In this document: positions 44,528 to 55,496 of the stretch, in pieces
Layout of the letters: the number at the start of each line of letters is the position of its first letter
Position numbering within the stretch: the stretch's first letter is position 1
DNA from: Cyathus striatus
Taxonomy: Eukaryota > Basidiomycota > Agaricomycetes > Agaricales > Nidulariaceae
Length of the DNA: 64,000 nt
Assembly (NCBI GenBank): GCA_025738555.1
Contig: JAOVFP010000023.1
Location: 1,178,001-1,242,000, forward strand
Direction of reading: 5' to 3'
Translations under genes and position numbers: made by a program
The notes under the pieces: model-generated
What the model was told of the DNA's origin: nothing
The model's database searches: none
Seen by the model: only the letters and a program-made list of their open reading frames with translations

Positions 44528-44666
44528 TAGAACGTGTTTGCAACCGGTTTGAACGAACTTTGAGAGATCAAAAGTCGATAAATATAGGAAATTGAAGCTG
44601 AAAATTTCCTTCTTTAGCCGTTTTGATCGCTGAAACCTCGTTCAAACCGGTTGCAAATACGTTCTA
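44528..44666. repeat. Long imperfect inverted repeat (hairpin)
   Basis: Two 46-nt arms, 44528-44573 and 44621-44666, match in inverted orientation at 41 of 46 positions by hand count. The left arm begins tagaacgtgtttgcaaccgg. The 47-nt loop has its own small stem (aggaaatt / aatttcct). It could be a short MITE-like element, or a hairpin that acts as a small-RNA precursor. No flanking duplication was established. Confidence 0.75.
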
Positions 44667-44805
44667 TTGTGTTCATTAATGTTCAAATACCAGGCCAATC
44701 ATATATGTAGAATCTGGGGGAAAGTCGAGCAATTGCAGCTATGGGATCTTCTAAAGTCTTAAATGTTGGAAGAAGATCATTTCAAATTATCGGTTTACAC
44801 TAAAT

Positions 44806-45535
44806 TAGGGGAATTCAAAATTGAAGTTACGCGGTACGATACGAGCTGATGGCGCTACGTGAACCACTTCCCACGATACTGATGTCCATCAAATCCGTTG
44901 CTTCGAGCTCGTATCGTCGCGCGCGCCTTTGGGAGCGCTCGGCGAAATCTGTCGGACCTTTAACATGTTGCAGCTATCCAGCCAATATCCAGCGACCGGT
45001 TGGTACAAGATCAAACTCCGTATAAATATCTGTGCGGCACTGACAATGGTTTTTGCATTGGCTCTTTAAGTTACATATGCCTATCTTAACCTGCAAATTG
45101 ACTGAGCAGATATGCAAGTGAGCTGCTTTAGTACAGTATCTACAATAAGTAGACAATTTAACGCTACATTGTGTACTAGAAGTAATGCCAAAGTAATGCT
45201 ATTAAGTAAAGTAATACTACAGTCCATTTCGAGGCCTCAAAGTTTAGCTATAGTTATAAAAAAGTTACTATCCTTCACATGTTTGTGCAGTTAAGTTAAA
45301 TATCATTAGTTATAGAAATGTATGAACTGTATATGAAAGTACAGCACAAACTACTGATGGACAGAAATGGCATCAGTATAATTCGATCCCCGACATATCT
45401 AGACGGCAGTGCATATCGTTGTGAGGCTGGCAAAACTGGGGGTGTCAAAATTGGAAGTTACGACAAGCTGTTCACACGATACGGTAACAGGTCTTGGCGC
45501 TACGATTTGATCAATTTTGAACTCCCCTATTGTTT
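44806..45535. repeat. MITE-like palindromic elements, two related copies
   Basis: Near 45438-45530 an element of about 90 bp starts with gggggtgtcaaaattg and ends with caattttgaactcccc, which are inverted repeats of each other. A related half starts at 44808 (ggggaattcaaaattgaag) and shares the inner parts aagttacg and tggcgctacg with it. The first copy has its own palindrome (acgatacgagct near 44835, inverted near 44907). They look like decayed non-autonomous elements. Confidence 0.5.
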
Positions 45536-46337
45536 CCATGGACAAGCCACAAGTACTTAGCGCTGCTCATCTATTGAATTACTTCCTGTGGTAGCGATAA
45601 GTATCTTGTTGAAGTCTTTCTTGATCTGCTGCGAAAATAACACCACCAAGTGTGACGCTATAGCTGTGATATATCGGGTTTCATCTGATAATGTGCTTTT
45701 TGTCAGGATGCGGTAGACGTAAGTACAATGTTTGTTGCCTCTTCGTATTGCTTGGTATACGGTTCTTTGTTCGAAACAAGCTCGCGTCAAACTATGGCCT
45801 TGCGGATTCTGCAAGTACGATCTTTTTGATACTACTGATGTTCCGCAAGGTGACTCCTTCCGACTCCCCGCTTCCGTCGTGTTTACTAGATATTTTCAGG
45901 CTTTACTGCTGTGGACAGATTTTATCATGCAACGTGCTATCCATGCTATCGTCATGTTGTGATTCCTTGCACCGTACATGTAACTTCAACATATCTATGT
46001 TTGGATGCTCTACACAGTAACTGTACAGGCCATACTTAGGGCTCGAAAGCGTATTTAACTGTCGTCTACCACAACTATCCTTGACTCCCATCTTTCTTCT
46101 TTTCCCTAGGCAACTCCCCCTTACACACGCCGTGTCCCGTGGCTTGCGGTGAGCACCGCTGACGTGTTCACCGAAGTCAAACCATCCTTGCTTATAAAAG
46201 TGATACTCTAGGTACGCAAATATTAGCACTGGGACGTAGACAAGAGTTCATCCGTTATCTTAGGCCCGTTGGTCACGAACAACATCCCCTCATCTCTTTT
46301 CTTCTTTTCTTCCCTTTCATCTACCAATTCCTAAACA

Positions 46338-47539
46338 ATGGTGTCGTAAAGTGGCAGTTGAAGGGGTGTTTCTGGACAGACCCCGTTCATCTTCCATCCC
46401 CAAACATGGCCAGGTGCCAAAGCCATTATACCATTTACAGCGAAGACATCATGAAACCCCATATCAAAAACCTTCCGGGAGATACAGTAACTTATCGTTT
46501 CGCAACAAGTGTCATAGTCAGGCTTGGCAGACCGACACAGTTAATTGGCCTCCTCGGGCACCAACCAATGTTATCCCTGGTTTCTCAGAACATAATTATT
46601 CACCCAATCCATCGTATTCAAGTTCTTTGTTCCCAACAACTTTGGGGACTGTATGCTACCATAATGTTTCGATGCCATCACATCTTCCCTCTGCTCATGG
46701 ATTTGTTGCGAATGCAGTTGATTCAGCCCAGGCCGCAATCTCTGATTCGTATAATTGCAAATCAGTATATACAAAGGGTTCCTATAACCATACCCATCAC
46801 ACGGACAACAGTTCGAGTATGTTTCTGATCATCCAACCGAAATGCCGTTTAACCTTGCTTGACAGATACCAATTTCATTTTCCAAATACCTAGTCGTGTC
46901 CACGACCACGAGGCATATCCACCACATTATGCTCCAGGAAGTACTAGCTGGAGACAAGACTATACGGACACTCGATATGGTACTGACACCATCTGGCAAG
47001 GAGAGCCTTTGCAGTATGTTTACAACCTTCTCAACACAGCACCCAGTAGTACTGGAAATATCAAAGATCTGTTCCTCCGTGCCATTGTTTTATTGTTAAT
47101 TCAGCAACTCTCTGCACAAAGTCGTGGTTTTGTCCACGAGAATACCATTTCATCAAGTCGTGCATCCGAGTCTCAATGCAATGGCCCGCTTCCTTCACCT
47201 CCACTGAGTAGTGGTCAATATTTCCCAGATAATAAAACACACTCTTCGCAATTTAAAGATAAATATTTCACAGGCACGTTTACTTCCCGTGCAGAATACT
47301 ATGGACGGGAACCCCATACATCGTCTCGTATAGTACAGTTACAAGACACAACCCCTAGACGGTTGTCTTCTCCGAAAAAAGGTTTAAATGCCAGAAACCA
47401 TATCGCCCCGCTCACTGCTATCCTGCATAGGATGGTCATGCTACACCGAGTGGTCAACGTACACTGGTTCCCTGGAATAGAGCTCCACATTATACACACC
47501 ATCACAGTTTCTGAGAAAAATGATTGGTCACGGTGTTAG
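46338..47539 (+). CDS. Unrecognised low-complexity protein
   Basis: A frame rich in Ser, Pro, His and Tyr runs from 46351 to 46816 and joins across a good intron (46817-46865, GTATGT..GACAG) to 46866-47539, about 380 codons. The start is unclear: the only near ATG (46338) would need an 8-nt first exon and a 34-nt intron (46346-46379), shorter than usual. More introns may lie after 47020. Segments such as PPHYAPGSTSWRQDY and SPPLSSGQYF suggest a disordered regulatory protein, but no domain was recognised. The length of open frame and the fitting splice site make a real gene likely; the function is unknown. Confidence 0.45.
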
Positions 47540-48024
47540 GTTCATAAATTATTTCTACATTCTGACTCGTCTCACTTTCTTTTCTGTATCTTTAATCTTA
47601 TACCAAATGTTTGCCAAATGTAGGTAATTTATCTAAGTTTAATCATTGGTGCATCATCTCAGTATCAATCATCCTTATGTCTTTTGATTATTGGTTCGTA
47701 CTACCCACAGTAGGTATAAGTATAGTATATGTAGAAACTTGTGCTCTTATATATATAATCACTCTCCCCCCAACTACGATAAATTGACGATAAGGTGAAC
47801 AGCTACAGCTGCAAGTAGGCGCCATATCAACGGATCATACATACTTACGGGGTACATATATGGGCGCTTAAATTACAGATATGATAAGGATCAAGATATC
47901 AATGATCATTTAACTTTCCCTTCTTGCGTCTTGCATCTGTACGTCCAAAGTAAACATTGGCTTTGAACAAGCCAAGCATTCCTTTTTTTTTCATTTCAAA
48001 GATAACGCAAACTCCGGAGCAATC
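47540..48024. other. Spacer before SET gene
   Basis: 485 bp, AT-rich, with tatatata stretches near 47750. Likely 3' end of the unknown gene and promoter of the SET-domain gene. No other feature seen. Confidence 0.4.
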
Positions 48025-49357
48025 ATGAACACAAATTCAGACCATACCTGGACCTACGGATCTCAGAAATATACCCTCTACACTATACGCCTCACGTCCA
48101 CACTTCCATCGACTCGAGAAACTTTAATTTCAACCATCGTTGACCCTTCCATGGTTGACTTGCTTTCGAGGAGTCTGGACGCTATACCATATCCTGCGGA
48201 TCCGTGTTTTGAGATCAAGCAGACGGAATACAAAGGCGCCGGGATGTTCGCCGTAAGGGATATCAATGCTGGCGAACTGATTATCAACGAACACCCCGTT
48301 GTCATTTTGCCCAACAAGCCTCTTCCTGATGATTCTACCGCTTACGATGAAGCTGCTTTTCAACTACCAGAGGTTGTACGAGAAGAGATGTTTACGCTCG
48401 TTAATTGCCGCCCGAAAGAAGAGTGTCCGAGTCATGTAGAAGGGATTGCACGGACAAATGCTCTCTCGCTGCAATTTGAATACCCGAAGAAGATGATGAG
48501 CATGGAAATGAGTGCACGGGAATATGGGGGAATATTCTTAAAAATTAATAGATGTAATCACAGGTAAGTAAGTATTTTCTTGTTCAGAAATCTATTGGGA
48601 ATTGCCAACTATCCTATTTTTCAGCTGCGGTCCAAATGCAAGCCACAAATGGAATCCTGCAACGTTGTCATCCTCACTTTATGCATCTAGAGATATCAAG
48701 ACTGAGAGGAAATTACAAACACATATGTCGACCCTACTCTGCCGAGGGCGAAACGCATCGCCTTTCTGCAGAAGAACTATGGGTTCACTTGCGATTGTCC
48801 TTGGTGCACACTTCCCGAATCTATGATTTCGAACAGTGATAACGCGCGTCTACAGTTACAAAATTGGTTTGGATTGCACGTTTCATATCCCAAGTGGTTG
48901 CGTGATCTTTGTCGGCCCGACGACTCTGTCATATCTTCACATCTTGAAGCTCTGGAACTGGTTGAGCAGGAGGGTCTTCATGGACTGCAAAGTATCTTCG
49001 TGGAGGAGATAATGCACACCTATGCAGTCCTAGGAGACGGAAGGCAGTTCGAGAAATGGGCCAAAGAAGTGGTAAAATTGTGTGCTGTTCCGGATCCTGA
49101 GCTTTCCAAAGAAATGAAGAGATGGATTGAAGTAGGAGAAGAAGGCAGAAGAAGAGAGTGGAAGAAATGGGCATCGAGGAGCAAACAAAGAGAACGTAAG
49201 TCATCTGTTCATTCATTTGTTGGACAACGCAGTGCTTATCCAGAGTGGAATCATGTCAGAAATGACGCGGAAGGGTAGGAGAGCCAGGGAGAGATCACCG
49301 TCACCTTTCTATGCTGCTGCTTTAGCCCTGACCGGAGATTCGTCTGAAACTGACTAG
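48025..49357 (+). CDS. SET-domain protein (SMYD-like), apparent frameshift
   Basis: Exons are 48025-48563, 48625-49195 and 49260-49357. The SET fold is clear: GAGMFAVRDINAGELIINE, then RCNHSCGPNAS split by intron 1, and the post-SET cysteines in CDCPWC. Exon 2 as written breaks in the core motif: after DIKT the frame is lost at 48703-48706, where one added G gives KTGEEITNTYVDP and restores everything downstream, 402 residues in all. Exon 2 is 571 nt and needs 572, which supports one missing base. Such proteins are lysine methyltransferase candidates, but many fungal ones lack a known substrate. The basic C-terminal tail (RKGRRARERSPSP) may be a nuclear signal. Sequencing error or a pseudogene is possible. 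Confidence 0.82.
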
Positions 49358-49657
49358 AAAGTAGGTGCTCTTGGGTAGTATGCTGATAGAATGTCATAAA
49401 ATAATTATGAATGAGATGAAAGTTGTAAATTTGAAATTTGAAATTTGAGGGCTGTATGAAATACCACGTGGAAATAGTTCCGGACCGGTACCTTGGCGAA
49501 TCTCGCCCGCTCCGGATCAGTGATCTCGGCAATTCTCAAGTCTCCGAGCTTTACACATCCTCTCGTCTTCAACCACAACTATATACATATACTTACCTTA
49601 TTATCATCATATCCTCGAATCTCTGCTTATACCCCACACTGTTGTACAAGACACAGA

Positions 49658-50610
49658 ATGATATCGCGATTCGCAAAATCATTTCTAGGCGTTATATTCG
49701 CTCTCGTGCGTCTGCATAGTACTCTCATACATCTTATATATTCGTCTCATCGTGCATTCTTTAGTTTATATTGGCCATGTTATCCATGATGCATCCTCCA
49801 TCAAGGGCATACATAGATCCATGGACACAGCAGATATTTGGTGAGGGAGGCGTGGAGAAGCATGTAGACCTCAGCTCAGTATCAAATAACGGTGTTGAAG
49901 GAGGAGTGATTATGTCTCGTCTGGGAAATGAGACTGCAAAGTACGTTGACTACTTCCTATTGTTACAAAGCTGGCATGAATAATTTGCTACAGAGCTGAA
50001 TTAGGACGGGCAACTTGGAAGCTACTGTGAGTGTCAGCTTCACTTCAGAAATCATGTTGATTGTATCAAACAAATTAGACATACGATGACACTTCGATAT
50101 CCTGAAGTATGTCCTTTGTTCTTGGAAGTCACTATTTTGACTAGACATCTATTTCACGACAGCATCCGACCGAAGATGAACGCGAAGCACTGAAGTCCTA
50201 CTTCCATTTGACGTCCAGATTATACCCATGCGGAGAATGTGCAGCAGAGTTTCAATTGTTATTGAAGAAATTTCCTCCGCAGGTGTGTAGCTATTTCAGT
50301 ATTAGTAAGGGTTCTTCTCACAAATACCCCAGACAGCAACCCGCAAATCAGCTTCATTATGGTTAGCTTCCCTTTCTCCAGTCTCTCAACATATAACCAG
50401 TTAACTGGAAACTATAGGCTCTGCGCTGTACATAACGAAGTTAACAAGCGACTCAAGAAGTCCGAATTCGACTGTGCTCACCTAGACGCAACATACGATT
50501 GCGGTTGTGGCGGTGAACCGGTGGCACCTGCAGTAGACCCCATGGATCTTGAGAGAGACACAAGCAAAGATGATATTACTGGCGTAGGGCTGATTAAGGG
50601 TGGAAGATAA
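49658..50610 (+). CDS. Erv/ALR FAD-dependent sulfhydryl oxidase (Erv2-like)
   Basis: Seven exons (49658-49705, 49765-49940, 49994-50026, 50079-50106, 50163-50282, 50333-50361, 50418-50610) give 208 residues. The N-terminus forms a signal anchor only when spliced (FLGVIFALFILAMLSMM). The Erv fold follows: GRATWKLLHTMTLRYPE, then the active-site pair YPCGEC (Cys118 and Cys121), and SASLWLCAVHNEVNKRL, the FAD-binding helix with its HN. With a membrane anchor instead of a mitochondrial Cys motif, it fits the ER enzyme Erv2, which passes disulfides to protein disulfide isomerase. The three exons of 28, 29 and 33 nt are very short. All joins keep frame, so confidence is high. Confidence 0.9.
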
Positions 50611-51157
50611 TCGTTCGTAAAGCTTATAAGTTATAGAAAGTACTACAATTGGATTTGGAGTTATTTTATTTTATTTGTCGTGTACTGCATTGGGTTCTTA
50701 GTATTTCTTGGGTTTTCGGCGCTATAACATTTAAAAACTTCCTGTTGCTTTCATATGTTAGGTGTTCAGAGCAATTGCTATTCATAAATAAATAAATTGT
50801 AAATGTAATGATTACATAGTTGACTGCTGAAATTGAAACTTGGCTGAAAAGTTCATTATTGAACCCCTCATTAACATTCGCCACCTTGATGTGTCGATTA
50901 CCACTATAGCGACCCTCCTAAATAACATGCAGCGCTTATTTTGCGCGCAACTTACTTGGAAAGCCACCTCTCGTTCACGAAATGACGTAGGAAACAAGCG
51001 TACAATTGTGGCTCGTGCATTGGCTACTTCTTATGGGACGTCTCACGCGCTCAAAGCTTCGAAGGCATCTCAGCTGGCTAGCATTTCATCCTTATCTAAG
51101 TTCTAAACGGACTGTCTTTTTACTTATTCTCCACAGCATCTTCGATACTTATCTGCC
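50611..51157. other. Spacer between Erv oxidase and iminopeptidase
   Basis: 547 bp between two plus-strand genes. An 88-codon frame at 50840-51106 has no motif and is treated as noise. No clear promoter element was named. Confidence 0.4.
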
Positions 51158-53022
51158 ATGTCTAAGGATTGTAAAGTCGAAGAGCTGGAAACTTACACTA
51201 TCAAAGGTCCTTCTGATTTTTGTGCACCATGTACCGATAGCTGAAGTCTCATCCCAAATTAAAGAAGGACTGAAGGTTATTGAGAGGTTCTACAGTCTTC
51301 CCTTGGACTACGGCAATCCTTCTGGAGAGAAGATCACTGTTTTTGCGAGGCACATAATTCCGAAGGGTAAGGCAAAGACCGAAGAGGACGAGAAGAAGTT
51401 GCCGTTCTGTGAGTTCTTATCTCCAGCTGTGATATTTCTAATAACTTGTCGCGATGAAGTCGTGTATCTGCAAGGTGGCCCTGGGTATGAAATCGGTCTG
51501 CCTCAAAATAAATATGCTGATGAGGTGTGCTCTCTCCAAAGCTGCATTCTCTCTTTCTTTGCTCATTGGCATTGATCGAATAGCTACATGAACAAGGCTA
51601 TCAAGTATGTATATTATAGTGCAGGGACGTTTCACAGCTGTACTCACATAACTACTTAACTGCTAGTCCGTGTGGGTGGATCAGCGTGGAACCGGCCTTA
51701 GCACTGTCTTGTTGCCCGATACGCTGCCTACAAGTGTAAAGACGGATGAAGACATCGCAAACTACCTCAAACATTTCAGGGCTGATAACATTGGTATTCC
51801 TTTTTTATTCTGCTGACCTTGGCACATTTCCTAATGCAACATTGCCATAGTAAGAGATTGTGAAGAGATTCGTAAGTCCCTCATAGGCGAAGGAAAATGG
51901 ACGCTTGTGGGTCAAAGCTTTGGAGGATTCCTTGCTATGAACTATCTCTCTTTCTTCCCAAACGGTGTGAAGGAGGTATTCATGACTGGCGGATTGGCGC
52001 CTCTCCTGGACGGACCTGATCCAGTATACGAAGCATTGGCCCCCAAAGTTATTAAGAGGAACGAAGTCTATTATAAGAAATATCCAAGGGATATCAAACG
52101 CGTCAGGGACCTGATGCGTTATTTGGAATCGAGTGATGTTACACTCCCAAATGGAGGGAAGTTAACCCCTAGCCGGGTTCAACATCTTGGGATGGATTTC
52201 GGAATGCATGGGGGGATCGATAAAATTCATCGTAAGTGCCTTTAGTATCGTGATATGAAATCTGCTTCTTACGTGGAATCACGGTAGAGCTGATCTTCCG
52301 AGCACATAAAGATGTTGAATTGTTTGGGAAAATTTCATACAAAACACTGCAAAACTTCGAAGCATCCGGAGGAGGCGTTATAGATGGAAATCCGTTGTAT
52401 GCCATATTGCACGAACCTATCTATTGTCAAGGGTACTTCGATCACTGCATTGTCGATTCCCAGCTCATACTTTGATCCTGTGGCAGAACACCATCCAATT
52501 GGTCTGCAGCCCGAGCAATCCAGAAGTATCCACAGTTTTCGTGGGCGCATGTGAAAAGACTTTCTGAAACTGAGCCTATTTGCTTCACAGGGGAGATGGT
52601 AAGAACTACATTTACTCCCGATATTTACTGGACTGGCTCACATCTATCCGCAGATCCTTCCTGAGATGTATGATGACTACGCCAACCTCCGGGCATGGAA
52701 AGGTGCTGCTGATATCCTTGCAAGGGATAGTTCATGGGGACCTTTGTATGACCTTGAACAACTTGCAAAGAATGAAGTCAATGTCAACGCTGCTACGTAC
52801 GTACTGATCCACTTGTCCCTTTTGACATGCTGGGTGACCGCAACGACTCTTAGGTATTTTAACGACATGTATGTCGACTTTAACCTAGCCCAAGACACCG
52901 CTTCGAAGATAAAAAACACGGAACAATACATCACTAACCAACTGGTTCACGATGGTATTCGAGAGGATGCCAAAGACATCGTGCAGAAGCTTATGCAGAT
53001 ATCGAAGAGGGAATTTGATTGA
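51158..53022 (+). CDS. Proline iminopeptidase, peptidase family S33
   Basis: Ten exons (51158-51206, 51265-51408, 51460-51524, 51584-51604, 51667-51793, 51851-52231, 52288-52432, 52487-52598, 52654-52796, 52854-53022) encode 451 residues. It removes N-terminal proline from peptides and has an alpha/beta-hydrolase fold. Motifs are the oxyanion loop LQGGPGYE, VWVDQRGTGLS, the nucleophile elbow GQSFGG (Ser158), and a late Asp (FNDMYVD) and His (QLVHDGIRE). One exon is only 21 nt (LHEQGYQ). No signal peptide is seen, so it is likely cytosolic. The start at 51158 is the first ATG that leads into a splice site in frame. Confidence 0.9.
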
Positions 53023-53326
53023 CGTACTCATGTATAAATTGTATATGACAGGAATACATCGAATATTCACTCTTCCTGTTTCCTGCCTATTGGAAGCAAG
53101 TAGGAACGCGACTCCCGAACCTGTTACCCTGCCACCAAAGCTCCCACCTAGGGAAAGAAATTGCTAGGGTACCGAATGAGTTCTTTTAGGTTTCAATTTC
53201 AGACCTTCAACGTGTCAACTTAAGTCTTAGATATAGCAACATACTTAAATTGGCGTCTAGTGTAAGTTTAAAAGGTTTTACTGCGCGGTCACAGGTGAAT
53301 TATTGAACGTCCCATGACAGACAACT
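53023..53326. other. Convergent spacer
   Basis: 304 bp between the ends of the iminopeptidase and RIT1 genes. Probably two 3' untranslated regions. Nothing else was seen. Confidence 0.4.
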
Positions 53327-55101
53327 TCAGCCCTGTTTTCTAATCGAAGGTGGAGTTAATAAAAACTCATTTACCTTCTTCAAGGTTGTTCGAGAGGGAT
53401 TGGCCTCTGGACGACTAGAAATAATCCACTCGAGCCGCGTATGAAGAGTTTGTTTATTTACTGTATATATAAAGTTATCAGAAAGGCGGAACATAAAAAT
53501 GGATATCAAATACCATTTGGATTCGGACGATCCGAATTACTCAGGAACTTTCCATCATCATCGAAAAACATCCCCAGAGCCGCCAGTACGACGCCAACGC
53601 TTGCATCCTTACCGGACTCGCAAGCAACACAGATATTTTGTCCTTCCGACAGACGGGCACGGATGAAAGGCGTCGCCGATGGAAGTATGCTCGAAAGGAA
53701 ACAAGATGCTCCTTTCTTTCCTTCCGGTAACTCTAGGACCAACCGAGAATTAGAGGAAGTTACTTCCAATGCAGTTGCGTTATCTATGGCTCTAGTATTC
53801 GGCATGATAAGGATATATGAAATAGATTCCTCGAGCGCCGATTTAAAAGACTTTAGGGGTCCCAGAAGATCTGAAAGTGAACATATCATCAACCGGCCTC
53901 CTATTTTTTCCACTGGAGTGGGCAATTTAGTTTCTTTCGTTGAACAGGAAGCTTCATGAACAATTGAGGCAACCAGGCCAGGAAGATCATCTCGAGATGC
54001 AGAAATAAGTCTGTCTTTGTGCTCCCAGAAGAGGTCTGGTACCAATCCCTGCCTATATAATGAACCAGAGACGATATCAATCCCATGAAAGAATTCATAC
54101 CATTCCCCACAGCTCATGGTCGTCTCCCGAGCCCTGGATGTAAGTAAAACCAGCAACTCTCCTTTCTGCACCCTCTTGAATTTGCTTAGATGCAGAAAGA
54201 CATATCACAGGAAGAAACACTCGTTCCTCCTTCGATGGAAGAGAAGGGAAAGTAGATGTCGTAGGTGTGATCCATAAAGGGCGCAGTGGGTAGGGCAGCT
54301 TGGGAAGCTTGAATGAAGATTTCTACTAGCATATTAGAGCAACGGGGAATTATCAGTGCCGTGTGCGAGCGTACAGAAAGCGTCTCTGCCCAACCATCCA
54401 GCCTTAGTTCGATCTGGCGATGCTCTTGAGCACTGACTATCCCCGGTGGAGTATAAAGCTTGGTATTCCAACCAGTCTTAACCTCCTTAAGCTCAGGATG
54501 AATTAATAACATAGCACGGTTAATCACCGCACACCAGATTGGCACAGTTTTCGACAGTGCATCAGGCATGCGTTTTCCTGCTCGAGTAGAATCTACTAAG
54601 ATCAACCTGCATATTATCGGCATAAATTTTCGACAACAGGAATTTTAACAAGGATACGCACCCGCCATATTCGACAACCAGAGGCAACAGGTGCAAATTC
54701 GCTCGTCTGAGGCTGAAGCTCCAGTTATTAAAATGACCGTCCGTTGATTTAAAGTAGGCAGGTGTAGGGTTTGCCTAAGTGCCCAGAGTCACTAAGCAAT
54801 CGGACATCCGTACCACTATAAGACCAGTAACTCACAATTTTAGGATCGGTATACCATTCCCCGCAACGAAGATTGGCTATACGATTTATATTATTATTTG
54901 AAAGTTATCTGGAAATTATCGCAACGCACGCAATAGCGGAATATCTGGATATGCTTCGTGCACTTGTTGAACGAATGTAACGTCCTCAATCACTGAATGC
55001 AACCGATTATAGATGTCAAGAGATTCTTTGCGGATGAGATCTAGGGCGATGTGTTTGATGTTCTGAAAACTCGGTAGAACGTCGTCGTCGTCGTCGTTCA
55101 T
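53327..55101 (-). CDS. RIT1: Initiator tRNA 2'-O-ribosyl phosphate transferase (Rit1)
   Basis: Seven exons (55101-54930, 54876-54836, 54774-54662, 54606-54375, 54322-54101, 54048-53514, 53460-53327) give 482 residues. Rit1 adds phosphoribosyl to A64 of initiator tRNA-Met, which keeps it out of elongation. It is found in fungi and plants. Motifs are NLRCGEWYTDP, STDGHFNNWSFSLRRANLHL, LVDSTRAGKRMPDALSKTVP, LRPLWITP, YIQGSGDDHELWGMG, and the C-terminal phosphatase-like loop CVACESGKDASVGV. The N-terminus is acidic (NDDDDDV). Splice sites were chosen so that the conserved frame continues; for example the acceptor at 54323 restores KSSFKLPKLPYPLRPLW. The call is strong. Confidence 0.92.
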
Positions 55102-55496
55102 TGCTAAAAGTCAAAACGGTTAGAAGAAACATGATCGAAGGTGCTCAAGTCGGAGCGATGCATTACGAAAACAAATAACAATGTTGTTGCTTTTTCATTA
55201 TCCATCGTATTGAATTATATACGAATGAAATACAGTGCGATGGTAATCAAAGCAAAAAGACTGAGTGGGGGTGACAGATAGCAATATGTAATGTAAAGCT
55301 AGGTAAGTACTAGTAATGAGTATGCAAGTATGCAATGCGTAGGCTATACTTTTGACAGCAAGTCTAAAGATGCTAATATAATGGAAACGAGGGGACGGGT
55401 ATGAGGAAACCCAGTGAGCGCTGAAGATGAGGGGTTGTCGGATACATTCGCGCGAACGAGTCGACATTCAGAAAAGCAACAGTAAAAGTTGAATGT
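55102..55496. other. Spacer between RIT1 and mitochondrial Hsp70
   Basis: 395 bp between two minus-strand genes: promoter of RIT1 and 3' untranslated region of Hsp70. No clear motif. Confidence 0.4.

Larger units (their letters stand above)
43585..46337. other. Gene-poor region with inverted repeats
   Basis: 2.75 kb between dynactin p25 and the next plus-strand gene. It holds the palindromic repeats listed separately (44528-44666 and 44806-45535). Open frames are short and without domains. The part near 46100-46337 probably contains the promoter of the gene at 46338. Confidence 0.5.

Noticed and set aside
53506..54171. Independent dual-specificity-phosphatase-like gene
   Set aside because: The CVACESGKD loop belongs to the C-terminal domain of Rit1, and the exon joins upstream Rit1 exons in frame.
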